From Arthrobotrys musiformis (lineage: Eukaryota > Ascomycota > Orbiliomycetes > Orbiliales > Orbiliaceae), in the NCBI GenBank assembly GCA_036971715.1, contig JAVHJL010000003.1:2852001-2916000 (forward strand): a stretch of 64,000 bases of DNA, read 5' to 3'. A program made the translations under genes and the position numbers. Positions 9,479 through 19,624 of the stretch are shown here, piece after piece (position 1 is the stretch's first letter; every line of letters begins with the position of its first letter). A model generated the notes under the pieces. The model made no database searches and was not told where the DNA came from. It worked only from the letters and a program-made list of their open reading frames with translations.

Positions 9479-12140
9479 CTTGAAAAGAGGCTTTCTTGTG
9501 CAAGATGGGGATTGTCGACTTTATATATAAATTATCTTCAAACAGGGAATCAACTACGCGAAACACCCTGTAGCTTGGTGGGAGGGTGTTTAAATTTTTC
9601 GATGCGTGTGTGGTGGGTTTCGGTTTCTTCTTTTCGACGGTGACGCAGATTGAGAGTGGGAGCACGTGGTAGCGTGCGTCGTTTCGGCGCGCGGATGGGG
9701 GGGTAACTGAATCCTGCCGGTAATTGTGTGCTTTTTTATATATATTATCAAAGCCCCCCCTTGATGGGGGTGGTATAAAGGTCCTGGGGGGTATATTACT
9801 TGGTGGGATGGACGGATAAAAAAGAAAGTATTGAAAAATTATGAGTCGAGGATATACAGTTCGGTTGTTAGCGGCGTGTATACCCTGTGAGACGAGTGGG
9901 TAGGTAGAAGGTCGATAGCGTATTGATTCAAATATCTGCAGATTATGTAACGTTATCAACCTGTTGTTTTAGTCCTCTTTCGATTTGATAGGTGCAGTCG
10001 ATATAAAAATCTATTTGAGGCAGTTGGTGCAAATCTCGAATTTTAATGATATATACGGGGACAAAACTGCGAACTCAGGAAGGGGTATCGAAATCAAGAG
10101 GAGAGTAAGATATATATATATATATCCAAGAACAAAAAAAATCCTACTTTCGAGAAATAGCGGGATGCCTAGAAGCTATATTATATTCCTTTCCATCCAG
10201 TTCCTAAAACAAAAAAAATGTGGAGGACTGAGTCGATCAACTGGCCATGGGCTTCTAGGTAAACAACAGTTGACAAAAAAGGCATACCCTGTAGCGTAGT
10301 ATATAGGCCTATCAATATATAATATGCAAAGTTGCAGCCTCCGCTATTGTACTATAGCTACTGATTGCGTGGCTTTGAGACTGCAGAACCCCTCCCCTCC
10401 TCCCTTCAAAAGTATACATTGTATCGCACATTGTAAACAAGTCTGAGATAATACATACACACTTGTGCAATTGTGCTATGTGTGCCCAACTGAAAGCCTC
10501 TGCGGGATCCTTGTCTACTCGAATCCGGTCTTTTTCTCCTACAAACGAAAAAGCGAGGGCACCAAACTTCCTTGCTTTGCGTCTGCTTGCTCCGTGTCCC
10601 CCCTAGCTTTAGATTGGTACTACCATAAAGAAAAAGGAAAGAAAACCTCAAAAAAAAGAAGCATCGAACCAGTCATAAAGATGTGAACAGCAGAGCAACC
10701 GGGCCCCGCATGGTGTGTGATGGGATGTGCCGTGTCGACTGCGTCTTTTAGGATCCGTTTTTCTCCATAGCCATGTTCCCCAGCGGCATGTTTAATCGTC
10801 GCCTATAGCCAGTTATTCATCCCTCCAAGCAAAAACAAACCGAAGTTTCGGAATTTTACACTAACATTCAATTAGTCGACCAACTTTCTTTTTCTCTTCT
10901 CCAAATGGACTTGTGTTAATTGAGAGGTAGCATGCTAGTCTCCCCATCAGGCTACATTGTTGCAGTTCCAGACGTTAAGGCTCACACGCTGGAGTCACTG
11001 GTCCAAAAATGCAAGCCTGGTGTGATAACATTGGTTTTGGGTGGTTCGGTTGCTTGGGGCTGGTCGCGGGTGCTACCAACCTAAACTCCAAAACCACAAA
11101 TCGACAAATCCCAAATAATTCCATTAATTTATAGAATTAAGCTAATTCTGGCATGGTATAAAAGGAACCATCAAAGCCTCGTGAGGGGTCGGTTATGCAA
11201 AGCCTATGTTGCTAAATAAACAGGGCGGGATTTTAATTGGGGCCGAGAGACCTAGAGCTAGTGAGCTAGGCTCGACATCGCTGCCTTCAGTCCATCAAGG
11301 GAAGCTTGACATGGCCAAAGAGGCTGAGAACCAAGGGATCCCATTCGGATGTGTTGGGCTGTCGTTGGTGGGGAATTTGTCAAAGTGGATTCGATTCAGG
11401 CCTTTTGAGCCCAGCTGTAACATCTGGAACGGGTAGATTCGGCTGGGTAGCCTTGTCGAGATCTTGAGCCTCAGACGCAAAACCATACCGTGCTACGACA
11501 ACATCCAACCTCTTGACACACACACAGTTGGCGATATTCTCGGCCAAGCAACAGTTTTGGAACTGGGGATTCATCGATCATCATATTGAATTAGTGCATA
11601 ATATACTAAAGGAAAGGCGTAGCGTCTAATACACATTTCCAGAATTATAGACGTAAAAAGAGGGAAGAAAAAGAAAAAAAGAGAATAGCGCCCTTCGTTC
11701 CATAAAGGCATCATCAATCGATACCAACAAATTTTGAACTCACATATATATTCCCACGGGCCCGCAAACGTTTGGAGATTCCCGAGGAAACAGGCTAAGA
11801 ATAATAATAGGGTACAACGAAGCAGAAGGAAAAAAGAAACAAGCCCGCCGGACGTTTAAACTCCCAGAAATAGAAATGTAAAGCTTGGTATCGTTCCTCT
11901 TTTTGTTACCGGCGAAAACATCAACAGCCTCAAAATGCAAAGGAAAATGGAGAAGCTAGGGGAGTGGGGAAGGAAAAGAAAACAGAGAGGCCCCATGCAA
12001 ATGCGGAAAAAGACAGATATAGGGACCAACGAGAAGGGAGCTCGAGAAGGGAAGTTCTGCAGGAGAAAAGGAGAGAACGCCGTCTGCATCTAAGCGACAT
12101 CTGGTCTCCCTCTCTTCATCCGCTGTACAAAATCGGTGAA
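9479..12140. other. Gene-poor intergenic region
   Basis: About 2.7 kb. The left part is the promoter of the ART-like gene; the right end holds the Mbp1 3' region. Short open stretches at 9459-9959, 9985-10299, 11206-11436 and 11856-12089 show biased low-complexity residues and no motifs. A short TA run occurs near 10111-10125. I see no supported gene or RNA. Confidence 0.45.
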
Positions 12141-14830
12141 CTAGACCGAAGTCTGCGTCTCCTGCACCTTTCTTAGGAACGATGTTAGTCGGGCCGTGTC
12201 AACGTCCACAGGCTCACTTTCGACGGACTGCAACAGCCCCCCAAGAACATCATTGATCATATCCTCCTCAACGCCGGCGCATAACGCCACAACCTTTTTG
12301 ATGTTAGCCTCGAGTTCTAACGACCGACCTCGAAGTGTCTGCGCTAACTCGTCCAAAATCTTCTCGTTATGCTCATATCCCACAGTTCGGGCTTTTAATA
12401 TCGATGCTGGTGGTAGCGTCTTCAGATACTGTGACTGTGTGGCCGTTAGATTCTTGAAATCACCGTTCACCATCTCCGGGCTAAGCTTGTAAGGCTCATT
12501 TGGATCAGATGCCGAAGAATCACTCTCAGAAGTCTGCCCATTTGTCAACTTCTCGTGGAGATCGAGGAATTTTCTTTTCTCTTCTTGGGCCGCTCGGTTA
12601 AGGTTTTGACTTTTTTGACCCAGCTCCGCCTTCTCATTGATCCGCTGTCGGAGTGTGTCCAACTTTCGTCGGTCCTCACTTAATTTCAACGTTACTTCAC
12701 GAAGTTGCGTGTGGGTTGCATCGATTTCAGTTTGCTTCTCCTTGATTTCGGATTGGAAGTCACCATCTAGCCCACTTATCATGCTAGTCATCGCTATATT
12801 CATATAACGCATTAGTCACAACCACCCTAAATGTGATCGTCGTGAATCATAAAAGAAAACTTACAAGTAACAATATCTTCACTCTTCTGCAGCACATTCT
12901 GCGGGACCACCCATGGCTGATCTCTTGGTCGTGCAATCTGCACAGGGTCACCACCGACTCCGAAATCCAGAGGACACAATCCCGCGCGGTTTGGAATGGC
13001 GGGATCAGCGCCGACTTCCAGCAGTTGCGACACGATACTTTTATTGCCTATGCGTGCAGCAATATTCAATGCCGTATCACCGCTCTTATCTTGTGCATTG
13101 ACAATCTCCGACATGAATCTTCCCAAATTGATGCCCTTGCTGTCCGGGTTACTCGAATTTGCAGCGCCGTACTTCACAACGAACTCAAGAAGGCTCTCCA
13201 GATAGTATCTGCTAGCTTGACTCCGCCCCTTAATCCCTGACATCAGAGCAATATGATGTAGCACCGTCCGCCCGGAGTCATCTACTACCGATATTCCGGG
13301 ATGCAAAAGATCGAGAAGAGCAGGGAATGTCGAGTTTTCTAGGTTGTTTGTAACGAGGCAGCCTCGTATTAAGGGAGTTTCGCCGGCAAAGTTCACTCTT
13401 AGGACGGAAGCGCCCTTCGACACGAGGGTCTTGATCAAAGGAATGTTCGCCAACGCAGCGGCCCAATGCATTGCCGTGTGACCCATTTTATCAATTGGTA
13501 ACTCAATTTCCTCAGCCGTTAGCTGCTGAAGGTCCGGATGGTCCTCATAGCTAGACGGGCCTGCCGAGAGCGGGGAGATGAATAAACTCGTCAAGATTTC
13601 TGTCGCTTTCTCAGTTGAAGGAGTGGGTTCCCGTACAATTGGCAGGAGTGCTCGCGGAGTCGACTCAACATCGGCAAATGTAGCCCCAAGTTGTTGTTGT
13701 TCCGGATCCGGAGTCGGTCGAAATCTTTTTCTAGGAGGCTCACCAAGATCCGCTGCCGAGTTCCCATAGTTGTTGGGGCCAAAGGATCCACCGTATGTAG
13801 ATGTTTGGTCCGGTATTGTCGGCGCAAAGCTAGCTTCCATCGGGTAGGTGTTATTCTGCGTCGATTCCTGGGACTGGGGTATGTTGAAAGAATTCTGAGG
13901 TGTGAGTTTCGGAGTCGCCCTCGGGTTTGTATCGTACTGAGCGGCTTTGCTGATGGCAGCAAGGGCAGTAGAGGCGGTTTCGGAGATGTTGGAGAAATAA
14001 TTTCCTTGCGAGTTGCTCGCCGCCTGTGAGCTAGAATTATACATCCGTTTCCTTTTTGCTGCCATCGCCTGTTCCTTTGTGGGTGTAGCATCCACACCGT
14101 CCCTATGGGGATTGTACTCTAGTAACGGGCGCAAGACATCCTCGACACCATATCGTCGACAGAATTCCTTCCCCCGCTCGAAATTGATCCTGGCGTTTGG
14201 AGAAGCAATTAGATACCACATAAAATCTTCTGCATGCGCAAGAAGAGTGTACCTACCAGGTACCCTGATATTTTCCATATCCTCCCTGCACTTTTTCATG
14301 GACACCGGTGAGAATTTCCTTCTCTAGAACCTTTGTCCTCTTTCCCTTCTCAACGCCAGCCACCTTTAGGATTTGTGTAGCGTTTAACCAGTCGTCATCC
14401 CGCCGTCGCATAACTGCCACGTTGTTTACCGTCATTTCATAGACAGAGACTCCCGAATATACCGCCTAATTCGCAATAATAATATAAAAAAAACGCCGTA
14501 TCAGCTTCCGAAACACCGAGAAATCGGGAAACCCCGAAGGTAGCCGAGTAAATAGAGAAAAGAAGGATAATGTACCGAGTATATCAATGGAGCGGGATGC
14601 TGGTTTTCAGAGAAACTGGCTGTTGGTGGAGGAGTCTTAAGATATTCACACGAAATATTAGCAAATCGGACTAATTCTACACAAAGGTCGATAGCCGAAC
14701 TCACACCCACAGGTGTCGAATTGACAGAGGCAGAGCTCACACCGGCATTGAAAGAACCTCCAGGACCAGCATGGCTGAGGGATGAAGCACTCCTGTGCAA
14801 TGCAGCAGGAGGCCTAGCAGTTGCCGCCAT
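12141..14830 (-). CDS. MBP1: APSES/KilA-N transcription factor Mbp1
   Basis: Predicted five exons: 14830-14705, 14635-14576, 14465-14257, 14189-12865 and 12793-12141, giving 790 aa. The KilA-N/APSES DNA-binding domain at about 63-160 has the diagnostic runs DDDWLNATQILKVAG, GKRTKVLEKEIL and VQGGYGKYQGTW. A Ser/Thr-rich linker with basic RKRFRP follows. Ankyrin repeats occupy about 380-590 (GHTAMHWAAALANIPLI, GETPLIRG, GRTVLHHIAL, GDTALNIAARIGN). A coiled coil and C-terminal helical region follow. In yeasts this protein with Swi6 forms MBF, which switches on G1/S genes through ACGCG-type MCB sites. The 69-nt first intron (14704-14636) is a multiple of three and stays open if retained; its GTGAGT donor and GCTAATA branch favour splicing. 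A Ser-rich extension of about 60 residues precedes the DNA-binding domain. Confidence 0.9.
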
Positions 14831-16079
14831 GAAGAATGCGCGACCCGTAAGACAGAACAGAAGAGATAGTCGGGGAGAAAATAAAAGCGAAAGGGGTAGT
14901 GTGAAGGCGACGGGTGCGGTTCGGGCGCAGGTGTGGGGATACGAGGCGATCGTCAAAAGGGTCTGGATGGTTCCGAGTCGCGGAAAGACGGCCAATCACG
15001 GGGCCACTGGCAATATTTGGAGGGAAGCAAAGGGTGACGTCCAGATGGCTGGAAAAAGAGTCTGGAGTTTCCCTGACGAGTTGCGACCAAGACAAAAACA
15101 ACCAACTGCAAGAGAGTGTGACGAGTGCATATAACTGGGACTACGGAAGGATATATGTCGATAGAAATAACGATGAAGACGAAGAAGATGAGGGTGGCGA
15201 TGGCTTTCTTCTTCGCTGGATTGATGGCGCCTTGCGATTGGAGGCGGCTCGAAGTGTCGTTGTTCTTGTTGTGGTTGTTGTTGCTGTGGGAAGAAGATTG
15301 ATTGATTGGGATTTGCTGAAACGGGGTTTTTGTTTGCCCCAGCCAGACACCGCAGACTTCAACTTCAACCTGGCCCAAGCCAAGCTAACTCGAGACCCGT
15401 CCGAGAACCGACGGTGATTAATATTGACTGGCAGCCTGGGACTCGCGAAGTACCATAGTACACAGTAGCTCGAGAATAATATACGTCTTATATTAGGGTA
15501 CGATTCTATATAATATTGCGTCACGTGCATTTGTCAATCGTCTGACAAAACTGAATCGGATCCTGACGTACGTCCATAGGGTCCCTAGCCTCAATATTAT
15601 CATCCTCGAGGGCGTAGTGACCCCGGAGCCGTCGATAGGAACTGGCCGGAAGCCATTGTTTGGGTCCCATCCATTGGCGTTCTGACTATCGCCAGTACTG
15701 TAGGGACTTGGGGGGCTCCATTTAGACAATTAGAGGGCACGGCTTACTGGCCAGCTGGTAGAATATCCTATATCTCGGCCGGGGCCGGCTACGAAACCAG
15801 TTCTTCGAGAACTGGAACGTGTGAACCTTCCCACCGCAGTATTTCGTAACTAGTTCTGGGTGAGGGTCTTCATAAACCACCTTAATTAACTCTGGCACTG
15901 AAAAACGATATCCCGGCCTTTAATTTGGCCATGGGAATGGGTATACGAGACGAATTCGGTGTCCGCTAACCAACTTTTATATTAATGATAGCTTAGTAGT
16001 AGGCAGTCTGGTCCGAGACAAAATCCAATCTTTTAAAATCTAGACTTACCATTATATTATTTGGCGTGCTTAAGATCTT

Positions 16080-16170
16080 TGAGATCTTACAAACTACAAA
16101 ATCGTGCTTGCGGTAGCAACTAATAGCCGCAAGTTTGAATTCACGGTTATAATTACGCTGGCGGTGTGAT
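16080..16170 (-). pseudogene. Degraded transposase helix-turn-helix fragment, copy A
   Basis: The minus strand reads RQRNYNREFKLAAISCYRKH within a short open stretch (15993-16244). That pattern, basic residue, aromatic, Glu-Phe-Lys-Leu-Ala-Ala-Ile, resembles the psq/CENP-B-type helix-turn-helix that opens pogo-like DDE transposases. No catalytic DDE region follows in any frame, so this would be a relic. The assignment rests on a short match and is tentative. Confidence 0.35.
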
Positions 16171-16400
16171 ATAAATAGTGTATCTTTCAGTTCCTTGAAG
16201 TATATATACACAGGCTGCTTCAAATTACGCAAAATAACAATCAAGAATCCGCCAGGTTGCGTCTACCAAACTTATGATTAGGGGGCCGATACCTGGGTAC
16301 AAGACCAGCCGCTTTGCTTACAGAATTCATGATTTCAGTGGTCTCGTCTACGCGGGAAATACGCACATATGGCATCGATGTGACTTCGCTGTTATATTAA

Positions 16401-16477
16401 GGGTCGCAATTAATTATAACTTTAAATTTGAAGCTGAAATAAATTGTGGTCTTCGAAGCAACCGCAATCAAGATTAA
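16401..16477 (+). pseudogene. Degraded helix-turn-helix fragment, copy B (inverted)
   Basis: The plus strand reads NYNFKFEAEINCGLR. This aligns with copy A (NYNREFKLAAISCYR) with one gap and also matches at DNA level around TTATAAC and the AATT core. The two copies face each other about 240 bp apart. This suggests two decayed copies, or inverted ends, of the same element. Weak evidence. Confidence 0.3.
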
Positions 16478-18379
16478 TGTGATGTAGCTTATACACGCAG
16501 GCACTGGTATACGGAATGGTATACTAGGAGATATGGGATGGTGTCCTTGGTTTCGAGAAATTTATAAGATGTCAAAGGTTGGATCGATCAAAATACATTG
16601 ATTACTATTATGTTATGATCGTGTGGAATTTACGAAGATAAGGAAGAATTTGGAAATGCTTCCGAAGCCATTTAACCTGAATTTAACATTAAGAGTATTG
16701 CTCTATCACGAGCCCTTCTATTTAATTATAAGATTTTGAAGAAGGTTACTAAGTGGTCTCTTTTGTTCCTGTATCAAAAATTGGAGTTGGTATTGGAATT
16801 GCAGGTTTAATGATCGATTAATCTGTTGGGTTTTGAATTCTAGTGTGTTACTGCCCCCGCGGAGAGCACTTTGGTGCAAGCGCTTGCAAGCACACTGCAG
16901 TGTCGACTCTACCTTCAAGACTATTCTCAATATATTGTATTCATACACATAAATGCATACAGATTTACAGTTTGATAGGTGAAAACTACATGGGGGCGTT
17001 CATGTTATATTCCAATAGCTAATTGGGCGCAGTAGGCAAACTCGCAATGATATTAGATAATTATACCACAGAAAGGAGTCGGCGCTAGGCTTAGAGTATT
17101 ACTTTCTAAAAATGAACATGGGTCTGGACCAAAATGGACAAGACCAGGTTGTATTATGGATTCCAACACAATTTATTCTAAAAACGACGTACTCTGGGAG
17201 AAACATCAAGTCATGATAGCCTCGAATCCACACCCATGGAATGTGCATGTATGTGCGCTAGGACACTGAGAAGGGAAAAAAAAAAAACCAGTCCCGGCCC
17301 CTCTCCTATTATTCCTCGAGAGAATCCTTTGCCTTCACAGAATCGAAAAAGAAAAACGAGAAAAAAAAAATAGATTCCCAGGTACCGTGTCAACTGATTC
17401 TTTCCAGTGTCTGGCCTCCCCAGACTAGTCTGATCTGAGACAATACAATGCAAAAAAGAGATCGATCTCGATAGTTTCGTCCCTTCTTTGATGTAATCCA
17501 TGGGTCCATGCCAGGTTCAAGCGAGACGGCAGAGATATGACTGGTCCGCTCTAGACTAATGTGGCTACTTTGGGTGGTTTGTGGGCAACAGCCTTGCAGA
17601 CCGACCCGGTTTGCGACATTCGACAAATACCTGGACCACAACATCGGGTCCCATGCGTGAGAATATGGTCAGCGGCAGGAGCAATGCCGTTCACATGTCG
17701 CTGAATTAAGGTAAGAAGAATTGAATTATAAATTACAATGCTGAAAAGAAAAAAGGTTGAGGTTGGGAGCGTTAAGTTGGTGATTTTAATTGGCTTGGAT
17801 ATACTAAACCCGGTGGTAGCCTCGTCTGCATGAATGCTGCAAGTATAGATATCCGTAACTGCGGTTGCCACCCCCGCTGCACAATGTAGACCTACATCGA
17901 TCTGATGACCAATCGGCGACAGCCCTTTGTATCCAAATCCGGTTGGATCTGATCTCGAGTCTCAAGGCTGAGGTACATGTGTGCAGCGAGCTCTATAGAT
18001 CTAGCATGCAAAATTGAGGCACAGGAGGCTCACAGGGCCATTTATACCGCAGCCATGAAGATGGTATCTGCATCGTGAAGGATGACCCGGGTACCCTGGC
18101 TTGGGCGTCTTAGGAGGCTATTAATATTTACACAGATATGTACATGCACATGTACACACCGACCACCTCGTTTTCCTATTCCAGATGCGCGGGAGCTCGG
18201 GAGCTGCAAAACATAGACATGTACAGTGATATGATTTTGATTCATCGCCTATATAATTATGCCCGTTATACTGGTAATCACCTGCTGTTCTGGCATTCAT
18301 GAAGTCAGTTCTACTTCACTAGATTATACTTCGAATATTCATTCTCAGTTTATCGATCTACTAAAATATACCAACCCCA

Positions 18380-19429
18380 ATGGATCGCTCACACTATATA
18401 GTATCTTTATTACTTTTCTATCTCATCCAACTTCATGGGAGGTATGCGGAAGGGGCAGGTTTCCCTCCGTTTTCGGCGCTCCCTGATTATTACGACCTAT
18501 CATCACCAGCTCAGAACTGCGTCGATTCGGTCTTCTATTTGAACATAACCTCCTGCTCAAGCATTCCCAACCTAGACCAACAATATATACTCTGTCTTTG
18601 CAGCACAGACAACTTTGGCGACAATAATGCACCTTCATATCCTGAAGGTGGTTCCTCTGGAGTGTTTTGGGACTGTTGCCCGTCTTACAAGTGCGCGGTC
18701 GAGGCGAAAGGTTACTTGAACCTTTATTGCGACAGTGTCGACTTTTCGGCTTTCACCGCTTCCATTAAGACCGTCTCGACCACGACCACGACCACGATCC
18801 CGTTTAGCGAAGCCCCCTCAGCGGTTGCGGGGCCACCCGTTATGGCTTCAACAACGTCGACATCACAGATTGTCAATGTAGGGCCACCCGTTATGGCTTC
18901 GACTACGTCGACGTCGCAGATTATTGGAGTGGGGCCACCTGCCACAGCTTCAATCGAGTCGACCGATGGGAATAACACTATGCCATCATCCCCAGAATCG
19001 ATCTCTGAAACAACTACATCCAAACCCACTGCAGCGGTTACTGAGACCCCGAAACCAAGCCATAGCGTTGGGTGGACAGTTGGGATTGGTGTAGGCGCAA
19101 GTGCCGGGGGCATAGCTGTAATAGTGTTAACCTGGTCCGCGATCATTTTCTTCGTCAGAAAGCACAAGAATGGAAAGCATACAACGGATGTGGAGGGACC
19201 CCCCAGCCAGAGCGCTGTGTCGACAACTAGGCTCGACATAATGCCAAAGGGAGAAGAATTAGACAAGAAGGGGCCTTCCGAATCTAGTCAGCGCTCTAGT
19301 TCGAACTCCACCCCCATCGCTGGAAGTCTGAAGGGAGATAGGCCCAGGAGGGTTGCCGAACTGGAGATCGAAGACATACAGAGAATTCGAAGGACTAAGG
19401 AATTCATAGATGGATCTGAATTAATTTAG
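18380..19429 (+). CDS. CFEM-like single-pass cell-surface protein
   Basis: One exon, 349 aa. A signal peptide occupies about residues 1-24 (a hydrophobic IVSLLLFYLIQL core). The mature N-terminal domain (about 45-115) holds eight cysteines in the order C, C, CxC, CC, C, C. This is reminiscent of the eight-cysteine CFEM fold of fungal extracellular proteins, although spacing is not classical. A Thr/Ser-rich stalk follows, including three 51-bp repeats. One transmembrane helix lies at about 229-259, followed by basic RKHK and a cytoplasmic tail of about 90 residues rich in Ser and charged residues. The topology is that of a wall/membrane sensor; role is inferred. It is convergent with a nucleoside-phosphorylase-domain gene 195 bp away. 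Confidence 0.8.
   Translation: MDRSHYIVSLLLFYLIQLHGRYAEGAGFPPFSALPDYYDLSSPAQNCVDSVFYLNITSCSSIPNLDQQYILCLCSTDNFGDNNAPSYPEGGSSGVFWDCCPSYKCAVEAKGYLNLYCDSVDFSAFTASIKTVSTTTTTTIPFSEAPSAVAGPPVMASTTSTSQIVNVGPPVMASTTSTSQIIGVGPPATASIESTDGNNTMPSSPESISETTTSKPTAAVTETPKPSHSVGWTVGIGVGASAGGIAVIVLTWSAIIFFVRKHKNGKHTTDVEGPPSQSAVSTTRLDIMPKGEELDKKGPSESSQRSSSNSTPIAGSLKGDRPRRVAELEIEDIQRIRRTKEFIDGSELI
18830..18982 (+). repeat. Three 51-bp tandem repeats in the surface-protein stalk
   Basis: Units begin at 18830, 18881 and 18932, each with GGGCCACC. The first two encode GPPVMASTTSTSQI; the third has diverged (GPPATASIESTDG). The unit is a multiple of three. It lies in the predicted extracellular stalk, where copy-number variation could change stalk length. 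Confidence 0.9.
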
Positions 19430-19624
19430 TACTCATAGCCAACACTCAGAGGCCATTCCTTCGGTCAGCTCTGGTTTACGAGACAAGGCCATTCCTAGGC
19501 AGAACATGTAATATTTAATATCTTTGGAACAGTAATCCATGGCTCTGAAAAAAAAACCAAAGAAGGCGCTGGCCCGCCTTGCCTCAAGCAGTTTGGTTTC
19601 GGAGTCCTGGTTTAATTTATAAAT

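Larger units (their letters stand above)
14831..18379. other. AT-rich gene desert with transposon debris
   Basis: About 3.5 kb without a convincing gene. The part nearest 14830 is the Mbp1 promoter and leader; open stretches at 14914-15530 are on its flank and lack family features. From about 15.5 kb the sequence is rich in TA and stop codons, as seen in mutated or repeat-decayed fungal DNA. Two degraded helix-turn-helix fragments are listed separately. A hairpin with 8-bp arms and a TCG loop lies at 15797-15815. Confidence 0.5.

Noticed and set aside
14914..15530. Overlapping open frames on both strands upstream of Mbp1
   Set aside because: Low-complexity Asp/Glu or Ser/Thr residues, no domain, and position in the Mbp1 promoter/leader.
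18724..19266. 180-codon open frame antisense to the CFEM-like gene
   Set aside because: It overlaps the coding strand of a gene with clear signal peptide, cysteines and membrane helix; its residues are hydrophobic echoes of the sense Ser/Thr stalk and show no motif.
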